Notes: generated from the letters alone by a model not told the origin. A DNA stretch of 64,000 bases from Phycisphaera sp. (GCA_025916675.1 CP098402.1:739205-803204); one strand, 5' to 3'. Positions 8,671 through 19,310 are shown, numbered from the stretch's first letter. Translations and numbers: made by a program.

Positions 8671-9873
8671 TTATGCGGTCTTGTCGAGCACCTCGATGGC
8701 CTCGAAGCGCTTGCCCTCGAGCATCTCCACCGAGGCCCCGCCACCGGTGGACACATGGGTGATATCGGTCGCTAGGCCCATCGCATCCAGTGCGGCCGCA
8801 GAATCGCCGCCACCCACTATCGTGGTCGCCCCATCGCGGGTGGCCCGCACAAGGGTTTCGGCCACCGTACGCGTGCCCTTGTCGGCACCGGGCCACTCGA
8901 AGATGCCCATGGGACCATTCCACAGCACCGACTTCGCGCCGGCGATGCGTGACACGTACAACTCGGCTGTTTTGGGTCCGATATCGACAGCGACCGCGTT
9001 GTCGGGGATGCGCTCCTCGGCTCGGGTGGGGGCACCATGATCGAACTTGTCTGCCACCATGTGGTCGATCGGCAGCAGCAAATCGACGCCCGCCGCCTTG
9101 GCCGCCGCCATCGCGCTTTCGGCGGTCGAAACGTGATCTTCCTCGACTAGGCTCGTACCCGTGGGATCGCCCTTGGCGCTCATGAACGTGTAGGCCATCG
9201 CCCCGCCGATGAGCATCGCGTCGCACTTAGGCAGTAGGTGCTCGATCGCGCCGATCTTGCTCGACACTTTCGCGCCACCGAGAATCACCACCATCGGCCG
9301 CGCCGGGTTGGCGACCGCTTCGCTCAGGAATGCCAATTCCTTCTCGACCAATAAACCCGCGACCTTGGGCTTGTCAACCATCGCGCGCGGCACGGCGACC
9401 ATCGACGCATGGGCCCGGTGGCACGTGCCGAACGCGTCGTTGACGTATAGATCTCCGTACGCCGCCAGCTTGGCCGCGAACCCGGCGTCGCCGTCCTTCT
9501 CGGCCTTGTGGAACCGCAGGTTCTCCAACAGGATCACACCGCCGGGCTTGAGCTTCTCAACAGCCTTGGCGGCGTCTTGGTCAACACAGTCCTTCGAGGG
9601 AAACGCGACGGGCCGGCCGAGTAACTCCGAAAGATGGCCTGCGACGGGTTCGAGCGAGAACCGCTCCTCGTACCCCTCGCCCTCGGGCCGGCCCATGTGG
9701 CTCATCAGCACGACGCTGCCGCCGCGGTCGAGCACGCTCCTGATGGTGGGGAGGGCCGATCGGATGCGGCGATCATCGGAGATCGCGCCGCCGTCCATGG
9801 GCACGTTGAAGTCCACGCGGACAAGGGCCCGCTGGCCGTCCACGGGGGTCTGGTCGATGGTCCGCGTTGGCAT
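8671..9873 (-). CDS. pgk: Phosphoglycerate kinase
   Basis: 400 residues, the normal length for bacterial PGK, which interconverts 1,3-bisphosphoglycerate and ADP with 3-phosphoglycerate and ATP in glycolysis. The signature RVDFNVPMDGGAISDDRRI (substrate-binding region), the loop LMSHMGRPEG, the hinge and nucleotide motifs NGPMGIFEWP, and the C-terminal GGGDSAAA are all present. It starts 21 bases after the atpH stop, so it is probably cotranscribed with the F0 genes of ATP synthase, and sthA follows at 53 bases. Linking pgk to an atp cluster is unusual but makes metabolic sense. Confidence 0.96.
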   Translation of the reverse strand: MPTRTIDQTPVDGQRALVRVDFNVPMDGGAISDDRRIRSALPTIRSVLDRGGSVVLMSHMGRPEGEGYEERFSLEPVAGHLSELLGRPVAFPSKDCVDQDAAKAVEKLKPGGVILLENLRFHKAEKDGDAGFAAKLAAYGDLYVNDAFGTCHRAHASMVAVPRAMVDKPKVAGLLVEKELAFLSEAVANPARPMVVILGGAKVSSKIGAIEHLLPKCDAMLIGGAMAYTFMSAKGDPTGTSLVEEDHVSTAESAMAAAKAAGVDLLLPIDHMVADKFDHGAPTRAEERIPDNAVAVDIGPKTAELYVSRIAGAKSVLWNGPMGIFEWPGADKGTRTVAETLVRATRDGATTIVGGGDSAAALDAMGLATDITHVSTGGGASVEMLEGKRFEAIEVLDKTA

Positions 9874-9894
9874 TGGGGTGCCCCTCGAAAGAAA

Positions 9895-10539
9895 TCAGGC
9901 GTCGTCTGGCGTCTGGTCTTCAGTCTCGGCGTTCGCGTCGATCATCTCGCCAACGCGAGCCCGAACCCGGGCCGCGCCGTCCTGGCCCAGTTGGTCGCGC
10001 ATGCGGCGTAGGCGCGTCGCGATGGAGCCGTCCACCAGCCGGTCACCAAACCGCAGCTTGAGCCCGCCGATCATGGCCGGGTCGTTGCGATGGTGCGCCA
10101 CGACCTCCTTGTCGAGCGCGGCAGCCAACCGGTCGCGGATGGTGCTCAGGTCGGCCGAACTGATCGGCCCGGCGGTGTGGACGTCGATCTCAAGGCGGCC
10201 GAACGCCTCCTGTGCCTTCTCGTGGAAGGCCTGGATCATCGACGGCAGGCGTCCGAGCCGGTCCTTGTCGTTCAGAACCAGCAAGAACGTCAGCGTGCGG
10301 GTGCTGACCTTGCCCTCCAGGATCTTGCGAAGCGACGCCGCACGGCTTCTGGCGGGCAGCACCTGCGAAGCCAGGAACTCGTTGAACGCCGCGTCCTGGC
10401 GCGCCATCTCGAGGATGGCGTCGAGCTCGTCGAGGGTCTCCTGGACGGCAGCATCACCACCGGCCTTCTGGCAGACCTCGAACAGGCTCGTGGCGTAGAC
10501 CTCCGACAGCGCGTCGGGCGGGGTTTCGAGAAGCGGCAT
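9895..10539 (-). CDS. atpH: ATP synthase F1 delta subunit
   Basis: 214 residues, somewhat longer than the usual 180. The delta (OSCP) subunit ties the F1 head to the peripheral stalk. The six-helix N-terminal domain is visible (YATSLFEVCQKAG...). The C-terminal signature is clear: DPAMIGGLKLRFGDRLVDGSI, matching the family pattern dp.LiGGl.v.igd...D.Si. The last 15-20 residues form an acidic tail. It is preceded 35 bases upstream by atpF and followed 21 bases downstream by pgk instead of the expected atpA. This is the only F1 gene in the window. Confidence 0.92.
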   Translation of the reverse strand: MPLLETPPDALSEVYATSLFEVCQKAGGDAAVQETLDELDAILEMARQDAAFNEFLASQVLPARSRAASLRKILEGKVSTRTLTFLLVLNDKDRLGRLPSMIQAFHEKAQEAFGRLEIDVHTAGPISSADLSTIRDRLAAALDKEVVAHHRNDPAMIGGLKLRFGDRLVDGSIATRLRRMRDQLGQDGAARVRARVGEMIDANAETEDQTPDDA

Positions 10540-10574
10540 GCCTGGGGACTCCCGGGTGCGGAAGGAAGAAAAAC

Positions 10575-11195
10575 CTAGTTGTTCGAGGCCTTCCGGCCCG
10601 ACTCGAACTCGCTGAGTGCTTGCTCAACCAGGCGGGTCTGGTCCTGCTCGCTCACCTCGCGCTCGAGGATCTTGCTGGCCATGAGCGTGGCCAGGCGGGC
10701 CGACTCGGCGTACAGCTCATTCACGGCAACGCGCCGGGCGGCGTCGATGTCGCGCTGGGCACGCTCACGCATCCGTGCGATCTCCGCGTCGGCCTTCGAG
10801 CGCAGCTCAGCGGTGAACTCGGCCTGGCGGGCCTTGGTGTCGGCCAAGATACGCTGGGCCTCGCCGCGAGCCTCGGTGAGCTGGCTCTCGTAGCGCTCCT
10901 TCATCGCGTCGGCCTCGGCCAGCGCGCGCTTGGAGGCCTCGAGGCCCTCGAGGATCTTGCGATCACGCTCCTCGAGCCCCTTGGCGACCGGCGGCCAGGC
11001 GAACTTCCACAGGATGAAGAACACGATGCCGAACACCAGCAGGGCGGCGATCATCATCGGCACGCCTTGCTTGATGCCGGGGATCACCGTGCCCTTTTTA
11101 CCGGCTTCATCGGCGGCCATCGCGATGGCGGGCAGCAGGAGGACGGCCGCCGATGCGACCATCCCCGAGCTCGATTGAATCAGTGAACGTCGCAT
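10575..11195 (-). CDS. atpF: ATP synthase F0 b subunit, with signal-peptide-like extension
   Basis: 206 residues from the ATG at 11195. An earlier in-frame ATG at 11216 reads through GAGGAGG, which is clearly the ribosome site for 11195. The b subunit forms the peripheral stalk. The conserved membrane segment is PMMIAALLVFGIVFFILWKF, followed by the hallmark PPVAKGLEERDRKI and a long charged helix. Before the membrane segment there is an extra signal-peptide-like stretch, MRRSLIQSSSGMVASAA...AIAMA-ADE, with a plausible cleavage site. The c subunit upstream has a similar extension. The gene sits between atpE and atpH in standard order. Confidence 0.92.
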   Translation of the reverse strand: MRRSLIQSSSGMVASAAVLLLPAIAMAADEAGKKGTVIPGIKQGVPMMIAALLVFGIVFFILWKFAWPPVAKGLEERDRKILEGLEASKRALAEADAMKERYESQLTEARGEAQRILADTKARQAEFTAELRSKADAEIARMRERAQRDIDAARRVAVNELYAESARLATLMASKILEREVSEQDQTRLVEQALSEFESGRKASNN

Positions 11196-11248
11196 CGCGA
11201 CCTCCTCTGCGCGCACCGAGGCTCTCGGTGCGATAGCGAGCGGCAGAC

Positions 11249-12673
<1,425 letters not shown>

Positions 12674-12674
<1 letters not shown>

Positions 12675-13162
12675 CAACGCGTGCCTCCACTCGTGCGATC
12701 TACCGAAGCCGGGTCTACCGAAGCCAGGTCAACCGGAACCGTCTGGTGCTCGCGGAAGCTCTTGAGGGCCATCCCACAATCGACGGCGACCGCCGTGAGC
12801 CCGCCCGCCAGCATGGCGAACCACAAACCGAGCCCCATCGTTGGCGCGGCGAACGCCAAAGCAATGCCAGACACGATCAAAACCATCAAACGGATGGTGG
12901 AAAGGGCAAGCCAGGCCATCCCGGCGGTTGTCACGCGATAGGGCCCTGTGAGGGTTGCCGCGCCCCAGGCCAGCACCCACGAGCCCGTGAGCAGGCCCGC
13001 GGCCACCACACCGCCCATTAGCGAGTCGCCCTCGGCCCCGGCGGCCAGCGCCAGGCCCGCACCGAACGCCGACGCCACGATGGACGCGGCGATGCCAATA
13101 CCCGTGGCCTTGGGGCCATACAGGGGGATATGGGCGGTGTTGTCGGGCGTGTTCTGGGTCAT
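12674..13162 (-). CDS. AtpI-like membrane protein at head of atp operon
   Basis: 162 residues from the ATG at 13162 (MTQNTPDNTAHIPL). The frame runs to 13252, but the first 30 residues are Pro/Arg-rich and lack a ribosome site. Four hydrophobic segments are visible, with PYRVTTAGMAWLALSTIRLM in the middle, and the C-terminus is soluble and Ser/Thr-rich. Its position directly upstream of atpB, with a one-base stop/start overlap, is that of AtpI, a helper for c-ring assembly or Mg2+ supply. The sequence itself is too divergent for me to identify, so the name rests on position. Confidence 0.6.
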
Positions 13163-13340
13163 GCTCAGAGATTCCGGGATTGGGCCTGCCGGTGGCTCCG
13201 GCGAGGGGGCGTAAGAGTAGCGGGCATGGGGGCATTTTGCGAGCCGACGCAACTCCGACGGGCGACCGTTCGTGGCGTATCCTCGCTCTCGTGCCCGGGC
13301 TCCGGGGAGATTCTTCGGTGGGGTGAACTATGGAGAGCAC

Positions 13341-14282
13341 ATGACCGACGCCACGGCGGGGCCCATCTCGAAGCTTCGTGACAACATCGCCTCGGTGTTC
13401 ATGGGCAACCCCAAGGCCGTCGACCGCGTCCTGCGCACGATGCTGGCCGGCGGGCACCTGCTGATCGAGGACGTCCCGGGCGTGGGCAAGACGGTGCTGG
13501 CCGGGGCCATCGCGCGGAGCGTGGAGGCCAAGCTGGCGCGGGTGCAGATGACCCCCGACCTCTTGCCCAGCGATATTTTGGGTGTGAGCATCTATGACCG
13601 CGAGCGGGGCGAGTTCAGCTTCAAGCCAGGGCCGATCTTCGCCAACATCGTGCTGGCCGACGAGATCAACCGGACCACGCCGCGCACGCAGACGGCGTTG
13701 CTCGAGGCCATGAGCGAGGCGACCGTGTCGATCGACGGCGTCAGCCACCCGCTGCCCAAGCCCTTCATGGTCATCGCCACGCAGAACCCGTATGACTTCG
13801 AGGGCACCTACCTGCTGCCCGAGAACCAACTCGACCGTTTCCTGATGCGCACTCGATTGGGCTACCCCGACCCCAAGACCGAGGTGCAGGTGCTCGAGCG
13901 TCGGCCGGCCAGCAATGCGCTGCCGCAGCTCCGGCCTGTGATGCCGCTGGAAACGCTGATCGAACTGCAGCAGAAGGCCAGCGCCGTGCGGGTGGACGCG
14001 AAGATCCTCGAGTATGTCGTCGCGATCGCCGGCGCGACGCGCCGCTCGCCCGACCTGCGGCTTGGCCTTTCGCCCCGCGGCGCGCTCGCGCTCACGCAGG
14101 TCGCCCGCGCCACGGCGCTGATCGACGGCCGCGACTACGTGGTGCCCGAGGACGTGCTGGACAACATCATGCCCGTGGTCGCCCACCGCCTGATTATTCG
14201 GGGCGGGCTCGAGCAGAGCGACGGGCGCGAGGCCGAGAGCATCCTCGACGGGATCATCCAGGGGGTCGAGGCGCCGACGTAA
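13341..14282 (+). CDS. MoxR-family AAA+ ATPase
   Basis: 313 residues from the ATG at 13341 (MTDATAGPIS), which has GGAGAG just upstream. MoxR ATPases act as chaperones, often helping metal-cofactor or von Willebrand-domain proteins. The Walker A motif is DVPGVGKTVLA at about residue 45. Walker B is IVLADEINRTTPRTQ near 105, followed by the family sensor ATQNPYDFEGTYLLPE. The C-terminal lid holds SPRGALALTQVARA. The expected DUF58 and vWA genes are not next to it; the next gene is on the other strand. It lies divergently from the atp operon. Confidence 0.92.
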   Translation: MTDATAGPISKLRDNIASVFMGNPKAVDRVLRTMLAGGHLLIEDVPGVGKTVLAGAIARSVEAKLARVQMTPDLLPSDILGVSIYDRERGEFSFKPGPIFANIVLADEINRTTPRTQTALLEAMSEATVSIDGVSHPLPKPFMVIATQNPYDFEGTYLLPENQLDRFLMRTRLGYPDPKTEVQVLERRPASNALPQLRPVMPLETLIELQQKASAVRVDAKILEYVVAIAGATRRSPDLRLGLSPRGALALTQVARATALIDGRDYVVPEDVLDNIMPVVAHRLIIRGGLEQSDGREAESILDGIIQGVEAPT

Positions 14283-14316
14283 GTTTGGTTGTCTAGAACG
14301 CCCCGGCCAAGCGAAA

Positions 14317-14346
14317 GCGGCGGACGGGCCCGTGCCCATCCGCCGC
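14317..14346 (-). terminator. Hairpin between convergent moxR and fibronectin-like genes
   Basis: The 8-base arms GCGGCGGA and TCCGCCGC (14317-14324 and 14339-14346) pair across a 14-base GC-rich loop. On the minus strand it is followed by TTTC only, so it is a weak candidate terminator for the 14374-15135 gene, possibly bidirectional. Confidence 0.4.
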
Positions 14347-14373
14347 GAGAAGGATCGAGATGTTCGAACTGAT

Positions 14374-15135
14374 TCAGCCTGCCTTATCGGCGCCCTTGGC
14401 GGTCTGGGCGTCCTTGAGGGCCTGGGCGTCTTCGATGGTCAGGCCATCGCCATCGGTGGCGCTAGCGGTCGAACCGGCCGACGAACCCGAACCGGTGCCC
14501 ATGAAGAACGGCACCGGCGAGCACCACTCGCTCAGCACGCCGTTGGTCAGCTTGGTGCGGATGCGGTAGCGCACCTCGTCCAGACCGGTGGGCACGGCAT
14601 GGTCCAGCCAGGCCTTCTCGGTGCTGGTGGTGGCGTACTGCCACGGCCCGGCGATGCCGCCGCTGACGAGCTGACGCTCGATGATGAACACCGAGCCGCC
14701 GCTCTTGTTGGCCTTGAACGTGACCTCCAACGCGCCGTCGGTGGTGCTGGTGATCGTGACCTGGGCGGGGATGGGCGCCTCGACGCGGGGCGTGCCCGGC
14801 TTGGGCGGGTCGATCTGGGCCCGGGCGTAGACGTCCGGGTCGCCGCTGGTCTTGGCGAAGCCGTCGATGATCTCGATGTCGCCGCCCACCATGGCGCGGG
14901 CGGCGGCCAGGGCGGTGTCCTTCTCGACGCGGGCGGCCTTCTTCAGGGCCACCAGGTCGCGCATCGATTGGTACTTTTCGTCAAGGTCGGCCGATAAGGC
15001 CGCCAGATCCGCCACTTGGGTTGGTGTCAGGCCGATGCTGGGCGGGGTGCCCTGCCCGCCGCTCCAGATGACGACGTGCTCGGCCAGCCAGGGGACGAAC
15101 TCGGCCTCGGTGCGAGGCACTCTCTCGTTTGCCAT
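14374..15135 (-). CDS. Fibronectin-III-like protein, paralogue of the 31588-32274 gene
   Basis: 253 residues from the ATG at 15135 (MANERVPRTEAEF). An upstream extension to 15255 has no support. The N-terminal part has the motif VIWSGGQGTPPSIGLTPTQV and then a helical region, followed by ARAQIDPPKP. The second half is beta-rich, like a fibronectin type III fold, with LDEVRYRIRTKLTNG and WCSPVPFFMG. A low-complexity acidic tail follows. The same order of motifs occurs in the gene at 31588-32274, so the two are paralogues. There is no signal peptide or membrane segment. Function is unknown; the fold suggests protein or ligand binding. Confidence 0.6.
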   Translation of the reverse strand: MANERVPRTEAEFVPWLAEHVVIWSGGQGTPPSIGLTPTQVADLAALSADLDEKYQSMRDLVALKKAARVEKDTALAAARAMVGGDIEIIDGFAKTSGDPDVYARAQIDPPKPGTPRVEAPIPAQVTITSTTDGALEVTFKANKSGGSVFIIERQLVSGGIAGPWQYATTSTEKAWLDHAVPTGLDEVRYRIRTKLTNGVLSEWCSPVPFFMGTGSGSSAGSTASATDGDGLTIEDAQALKDAQTAKGADKAG

Positions 15136-15343
15136 GTGCGAATCTCCCGGGCCCGGCTTCACGGGCCGTTGCGCGCTCGACCGAACCGGTGCCGGCCATG
15201 GTGCGGTCTTCGGCGGTTGGCGATCGCGTCGTGAGCATTGGGGAGGCTCGGGCACAAAAAGATCCGCCGCGCGGTCCGGTTGTGCGGCCTGGGGGGAGGC
15301 GGGCGTGGGGCCGCAGGGCGTGATGGGACGCTAGAGCAATGAA

Positions 15344-15367
15344 ACGGGCCCGCGTGAGCGGGCCCGT
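15344..15367 (-). terminator. Strong hairpin after the 15395-17344 dockerin gene
   Basis: Perfect 10-base arms, ACGGGCCCGC and GCGGGCCCGT, are separated by GTGA. The hairpin lies 28 bases beyond the stop. On the minus strand it is followed by TTCATTGCT, which is only a modest T-run. Confidence 0.55.
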
Positions 15368-15394
15368 GGGGGTGAAACGAGGTTGCCGATCCGC

Positions 15395-17344
15395 TTACGG
15401 CCCGGTCGCCTTGTCGTAGGCGTCCAGGTAGTTGGCCATGTCGGTCGCATCAACCACGCCATCGGCGTCGGTGTCGGCGCGAGCGTCTTCCTGCAAGAAC
15501 AGGTTGTTATACATCACCATGTCATCTATCTCGGTGAAGCCGTTGGAGTTCATGTCGGTCTGGAAGCAGAAGGGCGTGCTGGCCTTACGGAAAAGCCACA
15601 CGTCGCGGATGAAGGTTGACGACGTGGCATCCTCGTCTACCAGCGTGTGGGTCGACCACAGCCAGTTGCACGCGCCAGCGCCAGTGGCCGGGTTCGGATC
15701 GAATTGCAGGTCCGCGTACAACGCCCAGCGGTCCCCAAGATAACCCCCGCTTGGTCCCGTGCGCAGCGTCGTGGTGCTCGTAATGGCATGGCTGCTGTTG
15801 AATCGTGCCCGGCGGATCTCCTGCTCGTCGGTCGAACTCGAGTACGTGTACTCGATCGTCATCAGCCCGCCCGTGGAGACACCAAGCACGGGGTGGTAAC
15901 AGTGGCCGCCTTCCACCTCGATACGGCCGGCATCAACGATGGTCGGCCGCCAATCCTCCGACAGAATATCGGCATCGTGGAACGGCTCATAACCCTGGCT
16001 GATCGGGTCGGTATCGGGCACCTTCGGATCGATAACATACCACTGCACGACCCAGTGGTCGTCGGCACTGCCAGTCCCATCATCGGGAAGAACTGCATGC
16101 ACCGCGAACACACGCGGATTGCCAGCAGCATCCTCGGTAAGGATGGCCGAGGTGAACATGTCTTCTTCGACCGTCGGGGAGAACACGGCGGCGGCGGGGT
16201 CATCCGCGGAAGTCGGGCGGAAGAACTCAAGCCCGTAGCTGCTCAGGCCCATGTCGAGGACTTCCCAGCCCTGCGGCGAGGAAACAACCTCTTCGAGACG
16301 CTGACGCACTTCCCATCGTGGCGGTCCTACTTCGGGATTGGGCTCGAAGAACAGACCTTTGATGCGGATGGAGTCTTGGAGAGTGCCCGAGCCTGTGCCA
16401 TCGGTGCTGACCATCAGCGTCACGTTGTCATACTGCTCGTAGGGCTCCTGGGCGATCTTGGCCTGCACCGAGACGTCCTCGATGATGGGTCTGCCAAGCA
16501 TGCGAATGGAGATGAAATCGTTTTCCGTGGGGCGCCCGCCGTTGATGAACTCGACCGGGCCCGTCGGCCCCTGGTATTCGCGGGGGATGATGTAGATGAA
16601 CTGCTGGAAGGGCGTGACGTCGTCCACTGCACACAGCCCATGGCTCGAAAACGCCACGATCACCGCACGTTCGTCGAAGCCGAGAGAGGGGAATCGGATT
16701 GTGTCTTCGGTAGGGCGGTGATTGACATCAAATGGAGCGCCCCGAAACGAGTTTATGGCGCCACTCTTGAAATCGAAGGCGATGCCGCCGTTGCCGTCGG
16801 TGCCCTCGGTGGTGTTGCCCGTGTAGTACCACCAGTGCTCGTCGGAGAGTGTGTCCAGCACGTCCATCGGCATGAAGCCGTCCGGATCGCCGCTCACGGC
16901 CATATGCACTTGCTGCACGCACTGCCAGTTGATGCCAATTTCCGGGTTGAACCCCCAGGTCTCGGAATACAGCATCCACAGGCGCTCGCTGATCGGGTCG
17001 TAGTCGGCCTGTCCGTGCTGTAGCACCCGGGGTGTCCCGCCGATGGCGTCCATGTCGGCGGGCGCAAACGGGAACGCCGGGTCGGTGATGGGGTTGGTGC
17101 CAGCGTACGGGAGCGAACCCGTCCAGAAGCGAGAGTCCAGCACGCTTGCGGATTTGTCGTAGAGCCGGATGCCATGGGGCCCGGCCACGATCGCGGTAAG
17201 TTCACCCACCGCGATGTTCGGGGCCGTGCTCTGGACGGCGTCGTAGTCCCCATCTTCAGGGTCGTTCACAAGTTGGCCCTGACCCAGGGCTAATCCGGAG
17301 ATGCCAAGAAGGCATAGGGCAACAGTTGCTCTGGACACAGGCAT
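15395..17344 (-). CDS. Secreted dockerin-repeat protein, function unknown
   Basis: 649 residues from the ATG at 17344, with an AGGA site upstream. A clear signal peptide (MPVSRATVALCLLGISGLALG) is followed by a long beta-rich body that I do not recognise. It has many Trp/Tyr-rich strands and resembles a sialidase or propeller-type beta structure only loosely. The C-terminus has two EF-hand-like dockerin segments: DMNSNGFTEIDDMVMYNNLF and DTDADGVVDATDMANYLDAY. These are closer to classical type I dockerins than to the FDFL type of its neighbours, and there is no terminal Cys. It is probably exported and anchored through the dockerin; no cohesin is seen in the window. Confidence 0.7.
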   Translation of the reverse strand: MPVSRATVALCLLGISGLALGQGQLVNDPEDGDYDAVQSTAPNIAVGELTAIVAGPHGIRLYDKSASVLDSRFWTGSLPYAGTNPITDPAFPFAPADMDAIGGTPRVLQHGQADYDPISERLWMLYSETWGFNPEIGINWQCVQQVHMAVSGDPDGFMPMDVLDTLSDEHWWYYTGNTTEGTDGNGGIAFDFKSGAINSFRGAPFDVNHRPTEDTIRFPSLGFDERAVIVAFSSHGLCAVDDVTPFQQFIYIIPREYQGPTGPVEFINGGRPTENDFISIRMLGRPIIEDVSVQAKIAQEPYEQYDNVTLMVSTDGTGSGTLQDSIRIKGLFFEPNPEVGPPRWEVRQRLEEVVSSPQGWEVLDMGLSSYGLEFFRPTSADDPAAAVFSPTVEEDMFTSAILTEDAAGNPRVFAVHAVLPDDGTGSADDHWVVQWYVIDPKVPDTDPISQGYEPFHDADILSEDWRPTIVDAGRIEVEGGHCYHPVLGVSTGGLMTIEYTYSSSTDEQEIRRARFNSSHAITSTTTLRTGPSGGYLGDRWALYADLQFDPNPATGAGACNWLWSTHTLVDEDATSSTFIRDVWLFRKASTPFCFQTDMNSNGFTEIDDMVMYNNLFLQEDARADTDADGVVDATDMANYLDAYDKATGP

Positions 17345-17495
17345 GGTTGAAGTCCTATTGACTCGAGAAATGATCACGTTGTTCCTCTGTACGGGTCAAT
17401 GTGGGGTCTGATGCGTTAAACCACGGTGTTTGGGGCATTTTCTTTGCCACATTTGTGCAAGTCCCCTTGCATCAACGGCTTGGATCGGTCAGAAT

Positions 17496-18884
17496 ATGGG
17501 CATGTTCCGATCCCTCGCCGTGACGTGTGCCGCCATTCTTGCTACGTTCGCCTCAGCCGACGAGGGGTGTGAGCCCCAGCGGGTTGTTTCGCCGCCAGTC
17601 ACACACACAACCGGTTTCGGAGGCTCAGCCGCGACCAACGGGCGGTTCTGGTTCGTGAGCGATGCTCAGGCCCGAATTGGCTGCTGCACCACCGGGGCCG
17701 TCTATGTCTACGAGGATATCGAGGGCAGGCTCGTCCACACACAGACACTGGTGCCTCACGACGCGGCCTCGTTTGACATGTTCGGCACGTGGCTCGACGC
17801 CGACGGCGATCGCCTCGTCGTAGGCTCGTACAACACCGGATGGCCAACAACAACCGGCCGAGGTGGCGGCTTCGTGTACGAGTTCGACGGCGACGAGTGG
17901 GTCGAGACCGCGAGGCTGGTGCCGCCGTTGTTGTTCAGGGGAATAGGTTGGGGAACATTCGTCGTTCTCGATGGCGACACAGTTGTCGTGTCTCCGATTT
18001 TTACTCTCCAGAAACACATCTACACGCGAGGTATCGACGGTTGGGAAATGAGCCAGACTATCGAGGCACCCGATGGCCTGCCTAGCTCAGCATCCTTCGG
18101 TGCGATCACCGCATTGAAGGACAACTGGCTGTTTGCCAGCGCCGTCCGGGACAGTTCCCTCATTCGCGACGGCGGCTCGGTCTATGTGTTCCGCCGGGAT
18201 GCGGATGGAGAATTCGAGTTTACGCAAAAGATCCTCCCGCCCGAGCCTTACATCGACAATCGCGAGTTCGGCGATTGGATCGCCTTCGATGGCCGAACCC
18301 TGGCGATCTCGGCCCGTCGAGTCGAGCGGGAATTCGAGTTCCAGGGAGCCGTGTTCATCTACGAACTGGAAGGCGACCAGTGGGTGATGCGCCAGGAGTT
18401 AAACCACAGCAACCCAGAAGAGGGTGACGAATTGGGCCACCGCATGGCTCTCACTGGTGATCTTCTACTCGCTCGTACCAATCGTAACGGCAGCGACCCG
18501 GGCCACGACGGCACCGTGCTGCGTTTCGAGCGTGACGCCGACGGCCGGTGGCACGAGGTCGGACAACTCGTGCCGAATCCATTCAGCTACGCGGGTTTCT
18601 ACGGCGTCTCGATCGCGACCGATGGCCAGCACACGCTCGTCGGAGCACCCGAAGACCACGCCGGCGGCACCTCGTGGCCCGGCGCGGCCTACTTCTTCGA
18701 CCTCACCTGCGGCGACTGCGAAGCCGACCTCGACGCCGACGGCACCCTCACCATCTTCGACTTCCTGACGTTCCTCAACCTCTTCCAAGACGGCGACGCA
18801 ACCGCCGACTTCGACGGCGACGGCGAGCTGACCCTCTTCGACTTCCTGGCGTTCCAGACGGCGTTTGATGCGGGGTGTGAGTGA
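17496..18884 (+). CDS. Secreted FG-GAP-like repeat protein with GC-type dockerin
   Basis: 462 residues from the ATG at 17496; the ATG at 17502 is equally possible. The signal peptide is MFRSLAVTCAAILATFASA. The body has about six repeats of a strand pattern such as GGSVYVFRRDADGEF and GGFVYEFDGDEW, each followed by LxxxxxFGxxxxLDGD. This resembles the FG-GAP/integrin-type beta-propeller common in planctomycete secreted proteins. The C-terminus has two copies of the dockerin motif, DLDADGTLTIFDFLTFLNLF and DFDGDGELTLFDFLAFQTAF, ending in DAGCE. It lies alone, divergent from the previous dockerin gene by about 150 bases. Confidence 0.75.
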   Translation: MGMFRSLAVTCAAILATFASADEGCEPQRVVSPPVTHTTGFGGSAATNGRFWFVSDAQARIGCCTTGAVYVYEDIEGRLVHTQTLVPHDAASFDMFGTWLDADGDRLVVGSYNTGWPTTTGRGGGFVYEFDGDEWVETARLVPPLLFRGIGWGTFVVLDGDTVVVSPIFTLQKHIYTRGIDGWEMSQTIEAPDGLPSSASFGAITALKDNWLFASAVRDSSLIRDGGSVYVFRRDADGEFEFTQKILPPEPYIDNREFGDWIAFDGRTLAISARRVEREFEFQGAVFIYELEGDQWVMRQELNHSNPEEGDELGHRMALTGDLLLARTNRNGSDPGHDGTVLRFERDADGRWHEVGQLVPNPFSYAGFYGVSIATDGQHTLVGAPEDHAGGTSWPGAAYFFDLTCGDCEADLDADGTLTIFDFLTFLNLFQDGDATADFDGDGELTLFDFLAFQTAFDAGCE

Positions 18885-18888
18885 AGAA

Positions 18889-19011
18889 AGGCATCGGGCA
18901 CTGGGCATAGGGCATCGGGGAAGAGAAGAGGAAGAGGGCAATCCGCAATTGGTCCGGAAACGATGCCGTTCCTCCGGCTCTTTCCTATTGCCAATTGCCA
19001 ATTTCCACTCT
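18889..19011. repeat. G-rich decamer repeat with inverted partner, copy 1
   Basis: Just after the dockerin gene stop there are four degenerate copies of GGGCAT(C/A)GGG-type decamers (18890-18920). A partner rich in TATTGCC and AATTGCC follows near 18984-19004, the reverse sense of the same motif. A close relative sits after the CPBP gene at 23866-23944. It looks like a dispersed intergenic repeat or folded transcript end. Confidence 0.5.
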
Positions 19012-19110
19012 TCAGCGGTCCGCCGCCGCTCCCGCCCGTGATTCCCGGACCGTCCGGATAGCAAAACCGCCCTGGCGCCCCCCCAGCCCCGATCGCGTCG
19101 GCGCAGCGCA

Positions 19111-19310
19111 ATTCTGTGGATCCACAAACTTCCGCTGCGCTAGCGCAGAACTATTCTGTGGATCCACAAACTTCCGCTGCGCTAGCGCAGAACTGTTCTG
19201 TGGATCCACAAACTCCCGCCGCGCTCGCGCAGAATTGTTCTGTGGATCCACAAACTCCCGCTGCGCTCGCGCAGAATTGTGTTGTGGATCCACAAACTCC
19301 CGCCGCGCGT
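19111..19310. repeat. Array A: five 42-base units, palindromes every 21 bases
   Basis: Five tandem units start at 19111, 19153, 19195, 19237 and 19279, exactly 42 bases apart. Each has the perfect palindrome TGTGGATCCACA centred after unit base 10. In units 1-2 a second palindrome, CTGCGCTAGCGCAG, is centred after base 31, so palindrome centres fall exactly 21 bases apart. A third, weaker dyad (CAGAA-N3-TTCTG) spans each unit junction. Units 1 and 2 are identical; later units diverge by single bases and the last decays. All frames stay open because 42 is a multiple of 3, giving a 14-residue peptide repeat that is probably not translated. It lies between the 3' ends of a dockerin gene and ppc. 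Confidence 0.9.

Noticed and set aside
12729-14339. 536-codon open frame antisense to moxR
   Set aside because: Shadow frame, His/Arg/Gln-rich, conflicts with moxR and the AtpI-like gene.
19111-19310. CRISPR array
   Set aside because: The whole 42-base unit repeats; there are no unique spacers of constant length and no cas genes. The same applies to the other 21-base arrays.
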